Of a stretch of DNA of 64,000 nucleotides, positions 17,678 to 26,937 are shown one piece after another; within the stretch, counting starts at the first letter, position 1, and the number at the start of each line of letters is the position of its first letter. The stretch covers positions 124,001 to 188,000 of the forward strand of contig JALNTX010000009.1 of assembly GCA_035726825.1 (NCBI GenBank). The letters are read 5' to 3'. The DNA is from Pseudocitrobacter sp913778145. Lineage in GTDB: Bacteria > Pseudomonadota > Gammaproteobacteria > Enterobacterales > Enterobacteriaceae. Made by a program: the position numbers and the translations under genes. Under the pieces are notes generated by a model. The model was not told the DNA's origin. It saw nothing but the letters and a program-made list of their open reading frames with translations, and did not search any database.

Positions 17678-18160
17678 ATGGCGATGAACGGAACAATCAC
17701 AACGTGGTTTAAAGATAAAGGTTTTGGATTTATCAAAGACGAGAACGGCGACAATCGCTATTTTCATGTGATTAAGGTCGCCAATCCTGATCTTATCAAG
17801 AAAGATGCAGCCGTAACTTTTGAGCCCACCACCAACAACAAAGGGCTCTCGGCGTATGCGGTAAAAGTGCTGCCGGAAAGTAAATACATCTTCATCGCGG
17901 GCGAGCGCCTGAAGCTTACCTCGATTAAGTCTTACGTGGTGTTTAGCGAAGATGTGCCTGCCGATACGCGTATCGACAAAGAGAACGCGGTGCTTTCTGT
18001 CGGCGTGCTGATGAACAGCATTCGCCCGAAGAGTGAGGCCAAACCGGGTGAAACCCGCACGCTGAAAAAACTGGCGATCACCACTTTCCAGGGCACTACG
18101 CATATCTTCTCGGAAGATGAAATTGATATCGATGCCACGGTGAAAATGCTTAAGGTTTAA
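17678..18160 (+). CDS. Cold-shock-domain protein with unknown C-terminal domain
   Basis: 160 residues. The N-terminal 60 residues are a cold-shock domain: RNP1 KGFGFI (14-19) and RNP2-like RYFHV (27-31), so it should bind single-stranded nucleic acid. The C-terminal 90 residues, with an AGERLKLTSIKS stretch and an ITTFQGTTHIFSEDEIDI tail, resemble no named domain I know. The start could be ATG 17678 or ATG 17684; both follow CAGGCGG. It is followed 45 bases later by a DUF2058 gene on the same strand. The gene is absent from this place in E. coli. A nucleic-acid role is inferred. Confidence 0.72.
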   Translation: MAMNGTITTWFKDKGFGFIKDENGDNRYFHVIKVANPDLIKKDAAVTFEPTTNNKGLSAYAVKVLPESKYIFIAGERLKLTSIKSYVVFSEDVPADTRIDKENAVLSVGVLMNSIRPKSEAKPGETRTLKKLAITTFQGTTHIFSEDEIDIDATVKMLKV

Positions 18161-18205
18161 GCCTGACATTTTCCCCCTGACACTCTTAACGGACTGACAA
18201 GCAAG

Positions 18206-18745
18206 ATGACAAAACTTACCTTACAAGAGCAAATGCTCAAAGCGGGCTTAGTGACCAGCAAAAAAATGGCCAAAGTCCAAAGAACGGCAAAGAAATCACG
18301 CGTGCAGGCGCGTGAAGCGCGCGAAGCGGTTGAAGAAAACAAAAAAGCGCAGCTGGAGCGTGATAAGCAACTGAGCGAACAGCAAAAACAGGCCGTTTTA
18401 TCGAAAGAGCTGAAGGCGCAGGTTAAACAGCTGATTGAGATGAACCGCATCACCATTAGCAAAGGCAATATCGATTTCAACTTCACCGACAATAACCTCA
18501 TCAAAAAAGTCGTTGTCGATAAAGTGACGCAGACGCAGCTGATTAATGGCCGCCTCGCTATCGCCCGTTTGCTGGTCGACGCAAATGGCGATGCACAATA
18601 CGCCATTATCCCGGCGAGTGTGGCAGATAAAATCGCCCAACGTGACGCAGACAGCATCGTATTAAACAGCGCATTGAGCCAGGAAGAGCAGGACGAAGAC
18701 GATCCGTACGCTGATTTTAAAGTGCCGGATGATTTGATGTGGTAA
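18206..18745 (+). CDS. yaiL: YaiL-like DUF2058 protein
   Basis: 179 residues, the length of E. coli YaiL and highly similar throughout: the start MTKLTLQEQMLKAGLVTSKK, a long basic coiled coil (about 20-85), the VKQLIEMNRI block and the acidic C-terminus ending in YADFKVPDDLMW. The family (formerly called nucleoprotein/polynucleotide-associated) has no proven function. In E. coli yaiL sits next to mhpT and frmB, so here it is either relocated or a second copy. The neighbouring cold-shock-domain gene supports an RNA-related role. Confidence 0.85.
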   Translation: MTKLTLQEQMLKAGLVTSKKMAKVQRTAKKSRVQAREAREAVEENKKAQLERDKQLSEQQKQAVLSKELKAQVKQLIEMNRITISKGNIDFNFTDNNLIKKVVVDKVTQTQLINGRLAIARLLVDANGDAQYAIIPASVADKIAQRDADSIVLNSALSQEEQDEDDPYADFKVPDDLMW

Positions 18746-18758
18746 TACAGCAGTGAAA

Positions 18759-18779
18759 GAAAGCCCTTTCGGGCTTTCC
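18759..18779 (+). terminator. Terminator of the DUF2058 gene
   Basis: GAAAGCCC and GGGCTTTC form an eight-base stem around TTTC, 14 bases after the stop codon. The stem ends in T-rich sequence. Confidence 0.75.
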
Positions 18780-18864
<85 letters not shown>

Positions 18865-18877
18865 CACAGGCTCCGAA

Positions 18878-20113
18878 TCAGAATGAGCGGTGGAAGTTAA
18901 CCAGCGGTAATACCGGAACCGTAGCGTTCATCGCAACGTTGATCACACCAATCTGCAAACCTTCCAGGTGTTTAGTGGCGTTAATCAGGCCAAACTGGAA
19001 GTTGGTGGTATCGGCATAGTTAAAGGCACCAAAGTCGCTGGAGCTGCTACCAGACGTCACGTTGATCGCCCCGATATTCGAACCAGTGACGTTCTCAGAT
19101 GTTACGTTCACTGCCCCCATGTTCAGGCCCTCAACATTCCCACCGTTGAAGTTCACCGCGCCCAGGTTCATACCGGTGACATTATTCGCCACGTTGAAAG
19201 CACCCAGGTTGAAACCGGTCATATCATTAGTGCGGTTAAACGCCGCCATATTAAAACCGGTGGTGTTTTCAGACCAGTTGAATGCGGAAATATTGGCACC
19301 CACCGTCTCTTTTGATTTGTTAAATGGCGCGACGTTCAGGCCGGTCATATTTTCGGAAACGTTAACGACGGCCACGTTCATGCCTTTGATATCGCCTTCA
19401 CTCCAGTTCGCAATACCGCCGACGTTCAGGCCTTCAACATTTCGGCTATGGTTGGCAAGAGTGACGTTGGCACCGGTAATATCTTTTTCAATCCAGCTGA
19501 ACGGGCTGACGTTGAAACCCTTCATGTCGCCGCCAATATAATTACCAATGCCAGCAACGTTCATGCCGCGCATAGTGCCTTCGGTATAGTTACCCAGACC
19601 GGCTACATTCAAACCGTACATGCGGCCTTTATTATAGTTGCCGAGGCCCGCGACGTTCATACCATTAATATCACCGGTACCGTTCAGGTTACCAACGGCG
19701 GTGGCTGCGCCAATATTCAGGCCATTAAGTTCATCAGCAGCGCTGTAAATACCGACGCTGGCACCGTTCATTACGCCAACCTGGTTTGCCAAGCTGATGT
19801 TCAGGCCGTTGTCTTCGCCACCGTGCCAGTTGAATAAGCCAATCGCTGCGCCATTGACACCGTTACGCACGTGAGAACCCGCCGCAGCGCCAAGCTGGAA
19901 ACCATTAACCTGATCCATTTCGGTATAGCCAAGAATCGGGAGATCGAAACCGTTTACCGTGCCGGTATCACTATAAAACAGGGAGCTTTGAAAACCGTTG
20001 ACTTCACTATCGGTAGAGAGATTTTTTACCGAAGCTAATTGTACCGGCGTAGCAAAGCTCGCCGTGGAAAACATTGCGCATGAAATCAATAGAGCGAGGG
20101 TTGAACGTTTCAT
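18878..20113 (-). CDS. Secreted protein built of about two dozen short GxN repeats
   Basis: 411 residues from the ATG at 20113, which follows AAGGAAG seven bases upstream; a TTG 21 bases earlier lacks these features. A clear signal peptide (residues 1-22, ending in ASFA) is followed by roughly 24 tandem repeats of 14-16 residues with the pattern (V/I/M)xG(L/M/F)N(V/L/I)(G/A)xxNxSEN. The regular period suggests a beta-solenoid. The end, with LEGLQIGVINVA and PVLPLVNF, resembles the LA_2272-type surface repeat family. No membrane anchor or catalytic motif was seen. It occupies the place of E. coli yliEF. Function unknown. Confidence 0.82.
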   Translation of the reverse strand: MKRSTLALLISCAMFSTASFATPVQLASVKNLSTDSEVNGFQSSLFYSDTGTVNGFDLPILGYTEMDQVNGFQLGAAAGSHVRNGVNGAAIGLFNWHGGEDNGLNISLANQVGVMNGASVGIYSAADELNGLNIGAATAVGNLNGTGDINGMNVAGLGNYNKGRMYGLNVAGLGNYTEGTMRGMNVAGIGNYIGGDMKGFNVSPFSWIEKDITGANVTLANHSRNVEGLNVGGIANWSEGDIKGMNVAVVNVSENMTGLNVAPFNKSKETVGANISAFNWSENTTGFNMAAFNRTNDMTGFNLGAFNVANNVTGMNLGAVNFNGGNVEGLNMGAVNVTSENVTGSNIGAINVTSGSSSSDFGAFNYADTTNFQFGLINATKHLEGLQIGVINVAMNATVPVLPLVNFHRSF

Positions 20114-20532
20114 TTTGTACTTCCTTTGTTTCAACGTAAAAGCCGCGTAGCGACATCATAATTCAGATAATACTTAGTCTTGATATAATGGTGGCTTAGC
20201 GAGACAAGGAAATATTTGCGAAACGTGCTTAAAAATAGACAATTAATGCTCTATTAGCTGTAACAAAATAATAATGAAATATACAAATCAATCTTGTAAA
20301 CGTCGATTTAATCAGGCAATCTTCGCAAAAGATGCGAATTGCAGCGTAATCAGAGCAAACATTAATTTATATCAAGCACGAAATATGCATGATTTTCACG
20401 CACGGCAAGTAAATATATGCATTCAAATAATAACAGAATGCGCCTCATTGCAAGGCGCAACTATCCCCTGAGAATAATATTTCAACCGATGCTTGCGTAT
20501 TTTATTCAACGTTAAAATCCGCAAACAGACAT
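20114..20532. other. 419-base intergenic region between the repeat protein and gsiD
   Basis: AT-rich sequence upstream of the repeat-protein gene. It should hold that gene's promoter (reverse strand) and the end of the gsi transcript. A 65-codon forward frame at 20274-20471 has no Shine-Dalgarno and no family resemblance and is not called. A short AGGCGC-type dyad near 20443-20460 is weak. Nothing else recognised. Confidence 0.5.
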
Positions 20533-21444
20533 CTACCCTTTAATTTTCGGATCAAGCGCATCGCGTAGCCCGTCACCCAGCAGGTTAAACGCCAGCACCG
20601 TCAGGAATATCGCTATCGCCGGGAAAAGCGCAACGTGCGGCGACATCACCATATCCGCGCGCGCTTCGTTGAGCATCGCGCCCCACTCTGGCGTCGGCGG
20701 TTGTGCGCCCAGACCGAGGAAAGAGAGGCTCGCCGCCGAGATAATTGATACCCCGATTCGCATAGTGAAATAGACCACTATCGACGACACGGTGCCCGGC
20801 AAAATATGGTGAAAGATAATCGTCATATCGTTCGCGCCAATGCTGCGCGCCGACTCTATAAAGGTCTGTTGCTTAAGCACCAGCGTGTTACCGCGCACCA
20901 GGCGCGCGAAGGCGGGCACCGAGAAAATCGCCACCGCGATAATCACGTTGGTCATACCGCTGCCCATCACCGCCACCACGGCAATCGCCAGCAGGATCCC
21001 GGGAAAAGCGAACAACACATCGCAGATGCGCATGATGATGCGATCCCACCAGCCTTCGTAATACCCCGCCAGCAGCCCAAGCACTGTGCCGATTGCCGCG
21101 CCAATCAGCACGGCGAAGACACCCGCCGCCAGCGAAATTTGCGCGCCCACCAGCACGCGGCTAAAGATATCGCGCCCCAGTGAATCGACGCCAAACCAAT
21201 GTATTAACGACGGCCCTTCATTAAGCCGGTCATAGTCGAAGTAGTTTTCCGCATCGAACGGCGCAATCCACGGCGCAACCAGCGCCACCGCAATCAGCAG
21301 CAGAATAAATATCCCCGCCGCCATCGCCACCGGCTGATGACGGAATCGACGCCAGAATTCACGCCACGGCGTGCGCGGTTGCGTACTGTGAATCGTCGGC
21401 ATCGCATTGAGCGCGGCCTGCCGTCGCCAGTTAAGTAGTCGCAC
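20533..21444 (-). CDS. gsiD: GsiD, glutathione ABC importer permease
   Basis: 303 residues, same length and sequence as E. coli GsiD. It is a DppC-type permease with an N-terminal extension, six membrane segments and the EAA loop SARSIGANDMTIIFHHILPG. It begins with GTG directly after the gsiC stop codon (TAAGTG), so translation is coupled. With GsiC it forms the channel for glutathione uptake. It ends the iaaA-gsiABCD operon. Confidence 0.95.
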   Translation of the reverse strand: MRLLNWRRQAALNAMPTIHSTQPRTPWREFWRRFRHQPVAMAAGIFILLLIAVALVAPWIAPFDAENYFDYDRLNEGPSLIHWFGVDSLGRDIFSRVLVGAQISLAAGVFAVLIGAAIGTVLGLLAGYYEGWWDRIIMRICDVLFAFPGILLAIAVVAVMGSGMTNVIIAVAIFSVPAFARLVRGNTLVLKQQTFIESARSIGANDMTIIFHHILPGTVSSIVVYFTMRIGVSIISAASLSFLGLGAQPPTPEWGAMLNEARADMVMSPHVALFPAIAIFLTVLAFNLLGDGLRDALDPKIKG

Positions 21445-22365
21445 TTATTTATACCTGATAGCCGGGTTAATGGCGGCGTAGAGCACATCCACCACTAAGT
21501 TGATAAGAATAAACTCCAGTGAAAAGAGCAGCACTTCCGCCTGAATCACCGGATAGTCGCGCATCTCGACCGAGTCGACCAGTAAACGCCCCAGCCCCGG
21601 CCAGTTGAACACCTTCTCCACCACAATCGAGCCGCCCAGCAGAAAACCAAACTGTAAGCCCATCATGGTGACGACCGGAATCATCGCGTTGCGCAGGCCA
21701 TGCTTGAGCACCACCAGCCGCTCGCTGACGCCTTTGGCGCGCGCGGTACGCATATAGTCTTCGTTGAGCACATCCACAAACGACGCGCGGGTAAAACGCG
21801 CCATAACGGCAGCCACCGCCGCGCCCAGGGTCAGCGATGGCAAAATGTAGTGCTTCCAGCTGTCAGCGCCCACCGTCGGCAACCAGCCCAGCTCAACGGA
21901 AAAGACCTGCATCAGCAACATGCCCAGCGCAAAGGCCGGGAAGGAAATCCCGGTGACGGCAATCGCCATACCAAGGCGATCCGGCCAGCGGTTACGCCAG
22001 ACAGCAGCGACAATCCCTATCGCCATACCGAAAATCACCGCCCAGACCATGCTGGCAAGCGTCAGCCACAATGTGGGCATAAAACGGCTGACAATCTCTT
22101 CCGACACCGGGCGACGCGAAACCATCGACAGACCGAAATCCCCCTGAATCGCGTTAGTGATGTAGTGCCAGAACTGTACATACAGCGGCTGATCCAGCCC
22201 CAGTTGCTGGCGCACCAGCGCGATAACCTCAGCGTCGGCCTCCGGCCCGGCAATCAGGCGCGCCGGGTCGCCCGGCAGCATATGAACAAACAGAAACACC
22301 AGCACCGCCACAATCAGTAGCGTCGGGATAAGCCCCAGCAGGCGTTTAATGACATAGTTGAGCAT
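21445..22365 (-). CDS. gsiC: GsiC, glutathione ABC importer permease
   Basis: 306 residues, DppB-type permease with six membrane segments, the N-terminal MLNYVIKRLLGLIPTL helix and the EAA loop TARAKGVSERLVVLKHGLRNA. It matches E. coli GsiC. It pairs with GsiD in the inner membrane and is energised by GsiA. It lies 40 bases after gsiB and abuts gsiD. Confidence 0.95.
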   Translation of the reverse strand: MLNYVIKRLLGLIPTLLIVAVLVFLFVHMLPGDPARLIAGPEADAEVIALVRQQLGLDQPLYVQFWHYITNAIQGDFGLSMVSRRPVSEEIVSRFMPTLWLTLASMVWAVIFGMAIGIVAAVWRNRWPDRLGMAIAVTGISFPAFALGMLLMQVFSVELGWLPTVGADSWKHYILPSLTLGAAVAAVMARFTRASFVDVLNEDYMRTARAKGVSERLVVLKHGLRNAMIPVVTMMGLQFGFLLGGSIVVEKVFNWPGLGRLLVDSVEMRDYPVIQAEVLLFSLEFILINLVVDVLYAAINPAIRYK

Positions 22366-22405
22366 GACTCTCCTTGTGTTCGGCCCCCGCTCAGGGGGCA
22401 GAACC

Positions 22406-23944
22406 TTACTTCAGATCCGCCTCGTCGAAGCTAAAACCGGTATCCGGCATGATATAGAAGCCAGTCAGTTTTTTGCTGTGTGCGGAAACCAGTTTCTCCA
22501 CTACCAGCGGCACCCACGGCGAGTCTTTCCAGAGCGTATCCTGCGCGGCTTTGTAGAGGCTGGCTTTCTGTTTCGTGTCGGTGGTTTTCAGCGCCTCGGT
22601 CAGGTCTTTGTCCACCTGCGGGTTGCTGTAAAACGCGGTGTTAAACAAGGTTGGCGGCCAGTTCTGCGAAGCAAACAGCGGCGACAGCGCCCAGTCCGCT
22701 TCGCCCGTCGAGGCGGACCAGCCGGTATAAAACATACGCACGCCGCTCTCTTTCTGCCCTTTACCCTCAACTTCCGCCGCACGCTGCCCGGCATCCATCG
22801 CCGTCACCTGCGCTTTAATGCCGACCTGCGCCAGCTGCTGCTGCGTAAACTGCAACACTTTCTGCGCGGTGCTGTGATTATGCGATGACCACAGCGTGGT
22901 GCTGAAGCCGTTCGGGTAGCCCGCCTCTTTCAGCAGTTCACGCGCCTTCGCCGGATCGTACTTCCACGCAGGGTAACTTTGCGCATAGGCAATCGACGGC
23001 GGAACAACGCCCGTCGCCGGTGTGGCATAGCCGGCAAACGCCACCTTCACCAGCGCCTGGCGGTTGATGGCATAGTTAATGGCTTCGCGTACTTTCGGGT
23101 TATCGAACGGTTTTTGCGTCACGTTCATACTGATATAACGCTGCATAATTGACGGGCTGGCGACCAGCTCCAGGTTGGCATTCTTCTCCAGCAGCGGTGC
23201 TTGTTCGTAAGGGATCGGGAAGGCAAACTGTGCTTCCCCCGTTTGCAGCATTGCCGCGCGGGTATTGTTATCGACAACCGGACGCCAGGTGATGGTATCG
23301 AGCTTCGGCAACCCTTTTTGCCAATAGCCGTCAAACTTCTTCACCTTCACAAAATCGGTCTGATTCCAGGTTTCCAGCGTGTACGGCCCGGTTCCCACCG
23401 GATGGAAGCCGATTTCATTGCCATATTTTTTCAGCGCCGCCGGAGAGATCATTGCCGTCGCCGGGTGAGCCAGAATATTGATAAACGCCGAGAACGGCTG
23501 TTTCAGGGTGATTTTGACGGTACTGGCATCCACCGCCTCGGTTTTGGCGATATTTTTATACAGGTTATAACGCTTGAGATGATTTTCCGGATTACTGGCG
23601 CGGTCGAGGTTGGCCTTCACCGCTTCGGCGTTGAAATCGGTACCGTCCTGGAACTTCACACCTTTACGCAGCTTGAGCGTATAGTTCAACCCATCGTCAG
23701 ACACGGTGTAGCTCTCTGCCAGTACGTTCTGCACTTTCATCTCTTTATCAAGGCCAAACAGCCCCTGATAGAACGACTTCGCCACCGCCTGCGACAGCGT
23801 GTCGTTAGCGTCATACGGGTCGAGCGTGGTGAAGTTAGAGCCGACCGCCACCACCACATCTTTGGCGGCAAACGCCGGGGACGCCGCCAGCGCGGAGGCC
23901 ACGCCCAGCGCCAGAAGCCATTTACCTGATACGCGTTGTGTCAT
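22406..23944 (-). CDS. gsiB: GsiB, glutathione-binding periplasmic protein
   Basis: 512 residues from ATG 23944 (preceded by CAGGAGAAC), the exact E. coli GsiB length. A signal peptide ends near SPAFAAKD (residue 26). It is a family-5 (DppA/OppA-like) binding protein with the typical KLRKGVKFQDGTDFNAEAV motif. It hands glutathione to GsiCD. The 40-base gap to gsiC holds a hairpin-forming GGGGG/CCCCC-type stretch (22385-22401) that may tune the downstream genes. Confidence 0.95.
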   Translation of the reverse strand: MTQRVSGKWLLALGVASALAASPAFAAKDVVVAVGSNFTTLDPYDANDTLSQAVAKSFYQGLFGLDKEMKVQNVLAESYTVSDDGLNYTLKLRKGVKFQDGTDFNAEAVKANLDRASNPENHLKRYNLYKNIAKTEAVDASTVKITLKQPFSAFINILAHPATAMISPAALKKYGNEIGFHPVGTGPYTLETWNQTDFVKVKKFDGYWQKGLPKLDTITWRPVVDNNTRAAMLQTGEAQFAFPIPYEQAPLLEKNANLELVASPSIMQRYISMNVTQKPFDNPKVREAINYAINRQALVKVAFAGYATPATGVVPPSIAYAQSYPAWKYDPAKARELLKEAGYPNGFSTTLWSSHNHSTAQKVLQFTQQQLAQVGIKAQVTAMDAGQRAAEVEGKGQKESGVRMFYTGWSASTGEADWALSPLFASQNWPPTLFNTAFYSNPQVDKDLTEALKTTDTKQKASLYKAAQDTLWKDSPWVPLVVEKLVSAHSKKLTGFYIMPDTGFSFDEADLK

Positions 23945-23976
23945 GTTGTTCTCCTGAAGTACCCTGCCTGTCATTA

Positions 23977-25824
23977 TTATTCTCGCAAGAGCGCGTTTGC
24001 CATCGGTTCGCGGGCGACGTAATGCCCCGGCGAAACCTGCTGCAACGGAACGCTCACCACCGCTTCTCCCCGCTTATAAATATTGCCCGGCAGTTCGTCA
24101 GAGAGCAGCACGCGCTGCGGCCGACGATGCGCGGGATCGGCTACCGGTACGGCATCCAGTAATTTGCGGGTGTAAGGGTGCTGCGGGTTTTCAAAGACGG
24201 CGCGCCGGGGGCCAATTTCAACAATTCGCCCACGGTACATCACCGCCACGCGGTGGCTGATGCGCTCCACCACCGCCATATCGTGTGAAATAAACAGAAA
24301 CGCAATGCCCATCTCCCGCTGCAAGGAAAGCAGAAGATTAATAATTTGCGCGCGAATCGATACATCCAGCGCGGAGACCGATTCATCGGCAATTACCACC
24401 TTCGGTTCCAGCGCCAGCGCGCGGGCAATACAGATGCGCTGACGCTGGCCGCCGGAAAACTCATGCGGATAACGCCACGCGTGCTCCGGCTGCAAGCCGA
24501 CGCGTTCCAGCAGCCAGGCCACGCGTTGCTGCGCGGCCTCGCCATCCAGCTTCTTGTGGATGCGCAGCGGCTCCATAATCGAGTAACCCACCGTATGACG
24601 CGGGTCGAGCGACGCATAAGGGTCCTGAAAGATAAACTGAATATCGCGGCGCAGCGGTTGAAGCTGATGCGCGGAGAGCGTGTCGATGCGCGTGCCATTG
24701 AACGTGATGGTGCCGCTTTGTGCCTCGACAAGGCGCAACAGCGCGCGCCCGGTGGTGGATTTTCCGCAGCCCGATTCGCCCACCAGCGCCAGCGTTTCGC
24801 CGGGCCAGAGATCGAAGCTCACGTCTTCCACCGCGTGCACTTCGCGCGTCACGCGGTTCAGCCAGCCGCTGCGTATATCGAAGCGCGCCACCAGATTGCG
24901 CACCTGAAGGACAGGATCGCCCGCGACGACGGTATTTTGTTCATCAATACGAGACGCGGGCGAATCCAATTCCGGGAAGTGACGCGGCAAATCGCTGCCG
25001 CGCATTTCACCCAGTTTCGGCACCGCCGCCAGCAGTTTGCGGGTGTAAGGGTGTTGAGGGGCGTTGAAAATGGCCTCGACGCTGCCCGTTTCGACCGCTT
25101 CGCCCTGATACATCACCAGCACGCGATCGGCAATTTCCGCCACCACGCCCATATCATGGGTAATGAAAATCACGCCCATCGACATCTCTTTTTGCAGCAC
25201 GTCGATAAGCTGTAAGATTTGCGCCTGAATGGTGACATCCAGCGCCGTCGTGGGTTCATCGGCAATCAGCACCGCCGGGCGACAGGAGAGCGCCATCGCA
25301 ATCATCACCCGCTGACGCATGCCGCCGGAAAGCTGATGCGGATAACGCGCCAGCATCGCCTGCGCTTCGGGAATGCGCACGCGTTCCAGCATTTTCTTCG
25401 CTTCCGCCAGCGCCTCTTCGCGGCCCATGCCCTGATGCAGACGAATAGATTCCGCAATTTGCTCACCGATGGTAAACACCGGGTTCAGCGAGGTCATCGG
25501 CTCCTGAAAAATCATCGCGATATCCGCACCGCGCACGTTGCGCATCTGCGTGGACGACTGCTCTGTTATCTCGATGACATCGCGGCTGCGGCGGCGCAAC
25601 AGCATCTGTTGACTGCGCACGCGGGCGTTTTCCTTATCCAGCAGACGCATCAGCGCCAGCGCGGTCACCGATTTTCCGGAACCCGATTCGCCGACGATCG
25701 CCAGCGTCTCGCCCCGCTTAAGGTTAAAACTAAGCTGGTGAACGGCCTGCTGCTGGCCAAAAGTCACACAGAGATCCTGAACGCTCAGGACATTCTGTGC
25801 ATCGAGGTGTTCAGAGTGCGGCAA
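23977..25824 (-). CDS. gsiA: GsiA, glutathione importer ATPase (two ABC domains)
   Basis: 615 residues with two ABC cassettes in one chain. Walker A motifs are GESGSGKS (about residue 50) and GESGCGKS (about 350); signature motifs are LSGGMRQR and FSGGQRQR; both Walker B motifs (VLIADEPT and VVIADESV) are intact. In the second, S replaces the usual P after the catalytic E, close to E. coli where it is A. It powers GsiBCD. It follows iaaA by 11 bases. Confidence 0.95.
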   Translation of the reverse strand: MPHSEHLDAQNVLSVQDLCVTFGQQQAVHQLSFNLKRGETLAIVGESGSGKSVTALALMRLLDKENARVRSQQMLLRRRSRDVIEITEQSSTQMRNVRGADIAMIFQEPMTSLNPVFTIGEQIAESIRLHQGMGREEALAEAKKMLERVRIPEAQAMLARYPHQLSGGMRQRVMIAMALSCRPAVLIADEPTTALDVTIQAQILQLIDVLQKEMSMGVIFITHDMGVVAEIADRVLVMYQGEAVETGSVEAIFNAPQHPYTRKLLAAVPKLGEMRGSDLPRHFPELDSPASRIDEQNTVVAGDPVLQVRNLVARFDIRSGWLNRVTREVHAVEDVSFDLWPGETLALVGESGCGKSTTGRALLRLVEAQSGTITFNGTRIDTLSAHQLQPLRRDIQFIFQDPYASLDPRHTVGYSIMEPLRIHKKLDGEAAQQRVAWLLERVGLQPEHAWRYPHEFSGGQRQRICIARALALEPKVVIADESVSALDVSIRAQIINLLLSLQREMGIAFLFISHDMAVVERISHRVAVMYRGRIVEIGPRRAVFENPQHPYTRKLLDAVPVADPAHRRPQRVLLSDELPGNIYKRGEAVVSVPLQQVSPGHYVAREPMANALLRE

Positions 25825-25835
25825 GCAACGTCTCC

Positions 25836-26774
25836 TTATTCCCGATAAATGCCGATGGTTGGCGTGTCGCCTGCATAGGCCCAGGCGCGATACATCCCTT
25901 CACTGTTAAACGGCAGCGCCACGTTGCCTTCGCTGTCGATAGCAATCAGGCCGCCGCTGCCGCCCAACGCGGGCAGTTTTTCCATCACCACGCGCTCGCA
26001 GGCTTCGTGCAGGCTTAAGTGTCCATATTCCATCAGCGCTGCGATATCGTAAGCCGCCAGCGCGCGGATAAAGACTTCCCCCGTACCGGTGCAGGAGACC
26101 GCCACGTTGGCGTTATTAGCGTAGCATCCCGCGCCAACCAGCGGGCTATCACCCACGCGGCCAGGCAGTTTGTTGGTCATGCCGCCGGTCGAGGTCGCCG
26201 CCGCCAGATTGCCGTGTTTGTCGAGCGCCACCGCGCCAACGGTGCCCATTTTGGTGCGTTCGTCGAGCGGGGCGTCATGATCAAGGCTAATAGAACCCTG
26301 TGATTTCGCTTCCTGAAGTTGCTGAAAACGTTCAGACGTAGAGAAGATGTTGTTATTCACCAACTCAATACCGTGCTGCTGGGCAAACGTCTCAGCGCCA
26401 TCGCCAATCAACAGCACGTGCGGGCTGTTTTCCAGCACCTGCCGCGCCGCCAGCACCGGGTTACGCAGATGCTTCACGCCCGCCACCGCCCCCGCGTTCA
26501 GCGAATAACCGTCCATCACGCAGGCGTCCAGTTCATGGGATTCATCGGCGGTAAAGACCGAGCCAATCCCGGCGTTAAACAGCGGGCACTCTTCCAGCTG
26601 GCGCACCGCTTCGGTAACGACATCGAGCGCGCTCGCGCCCTCTTCCAGCATCTGCTGCGCCTGTTCCACAATCGCGGAAAGCGCCTCAACATACTCCAGT
26701 TCCTTCTGCGCCGAGAGCTGCGTGCGGGAAATCGCCCCTGCACCGCCATGAATCGCAATCACTGCTTTTCCCAT
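25836..26774 (-). CDS. iaaA: IaaA, isoaspartyl peptidase / L-asparaginase
   Basis: 312 residues from ATG 26774 (the start aligned with E. coli; a further ATG 21 bases upstream would add unrelated residues). It is an Ntn-hydrolase: the precursor cuts itself before T178 in the motif KMGTVGAVA, which becomes the N-terminal nucleophile of the beta subunit; GGMTNKLPGRVGDSPL and GTGEVFIR form the substrate site. It removes isoaspartyl residues from dipeptides. First gene of the glutathione operon, which suggests a link to peptide and glutathione salvage. It is about nine residues shorter at the C-terminus than E. coli IaaA. Confidence 0.94.
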   Translation of the reverse strand: MGKAVIAIHGGAGAISRTQLSAQKELEYVEALSAIVEQAQQMLEEGASALDVVTEAVRQLEECPLFNAGIGSVFTADESHELDACVMDGYSLNAGAVAGVKHLRNPVLAARQVLENSPHVLLIGDGAETFAQQHGIELVNNNIFSTSERFQQLQEAKSQGSISLDHDAPLDERTKMGTVGAVALDKHGNLAAATSTGGMTNKLPGRVGDSPLVGAGCYANNANVAVSCTGTGEVFIRALAAYDIAALMEYGHLSLHEACERVVMEKLPALGGSGGLIAIDSEGNVALPFNSEGMYRAWAYAGDTPTIGIYRE

Positions 26775-26937
26775 GGATTCTTCATTGCCTGTCATTAAAT
26801 AACTTTATCTATAAATATCATTATCGTGGCGTCAAACCTATTCGATTTTTGAATAAAGATACGCCTCTGGTGGAATACAGCGGGCGGCGCTTTTCTGCCA
26901 TAATGGGCGGATTCGATGTTTTCCCAGGAGTTTACCC

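Noticed and set aside
18950..20030. Repeated DNA that could be mistaken for a CRISPR array
   Set aside because: The repeats are in a coding frame with period about 45 bases, no constant spacer/repeat split and no cas genes.
20274..20471. Forward 65-codon frame upstream of the repeat-protein gene
   Set aside because: No Shine-Dalgarno, no family resemblance and in an AT-rich promoter region.
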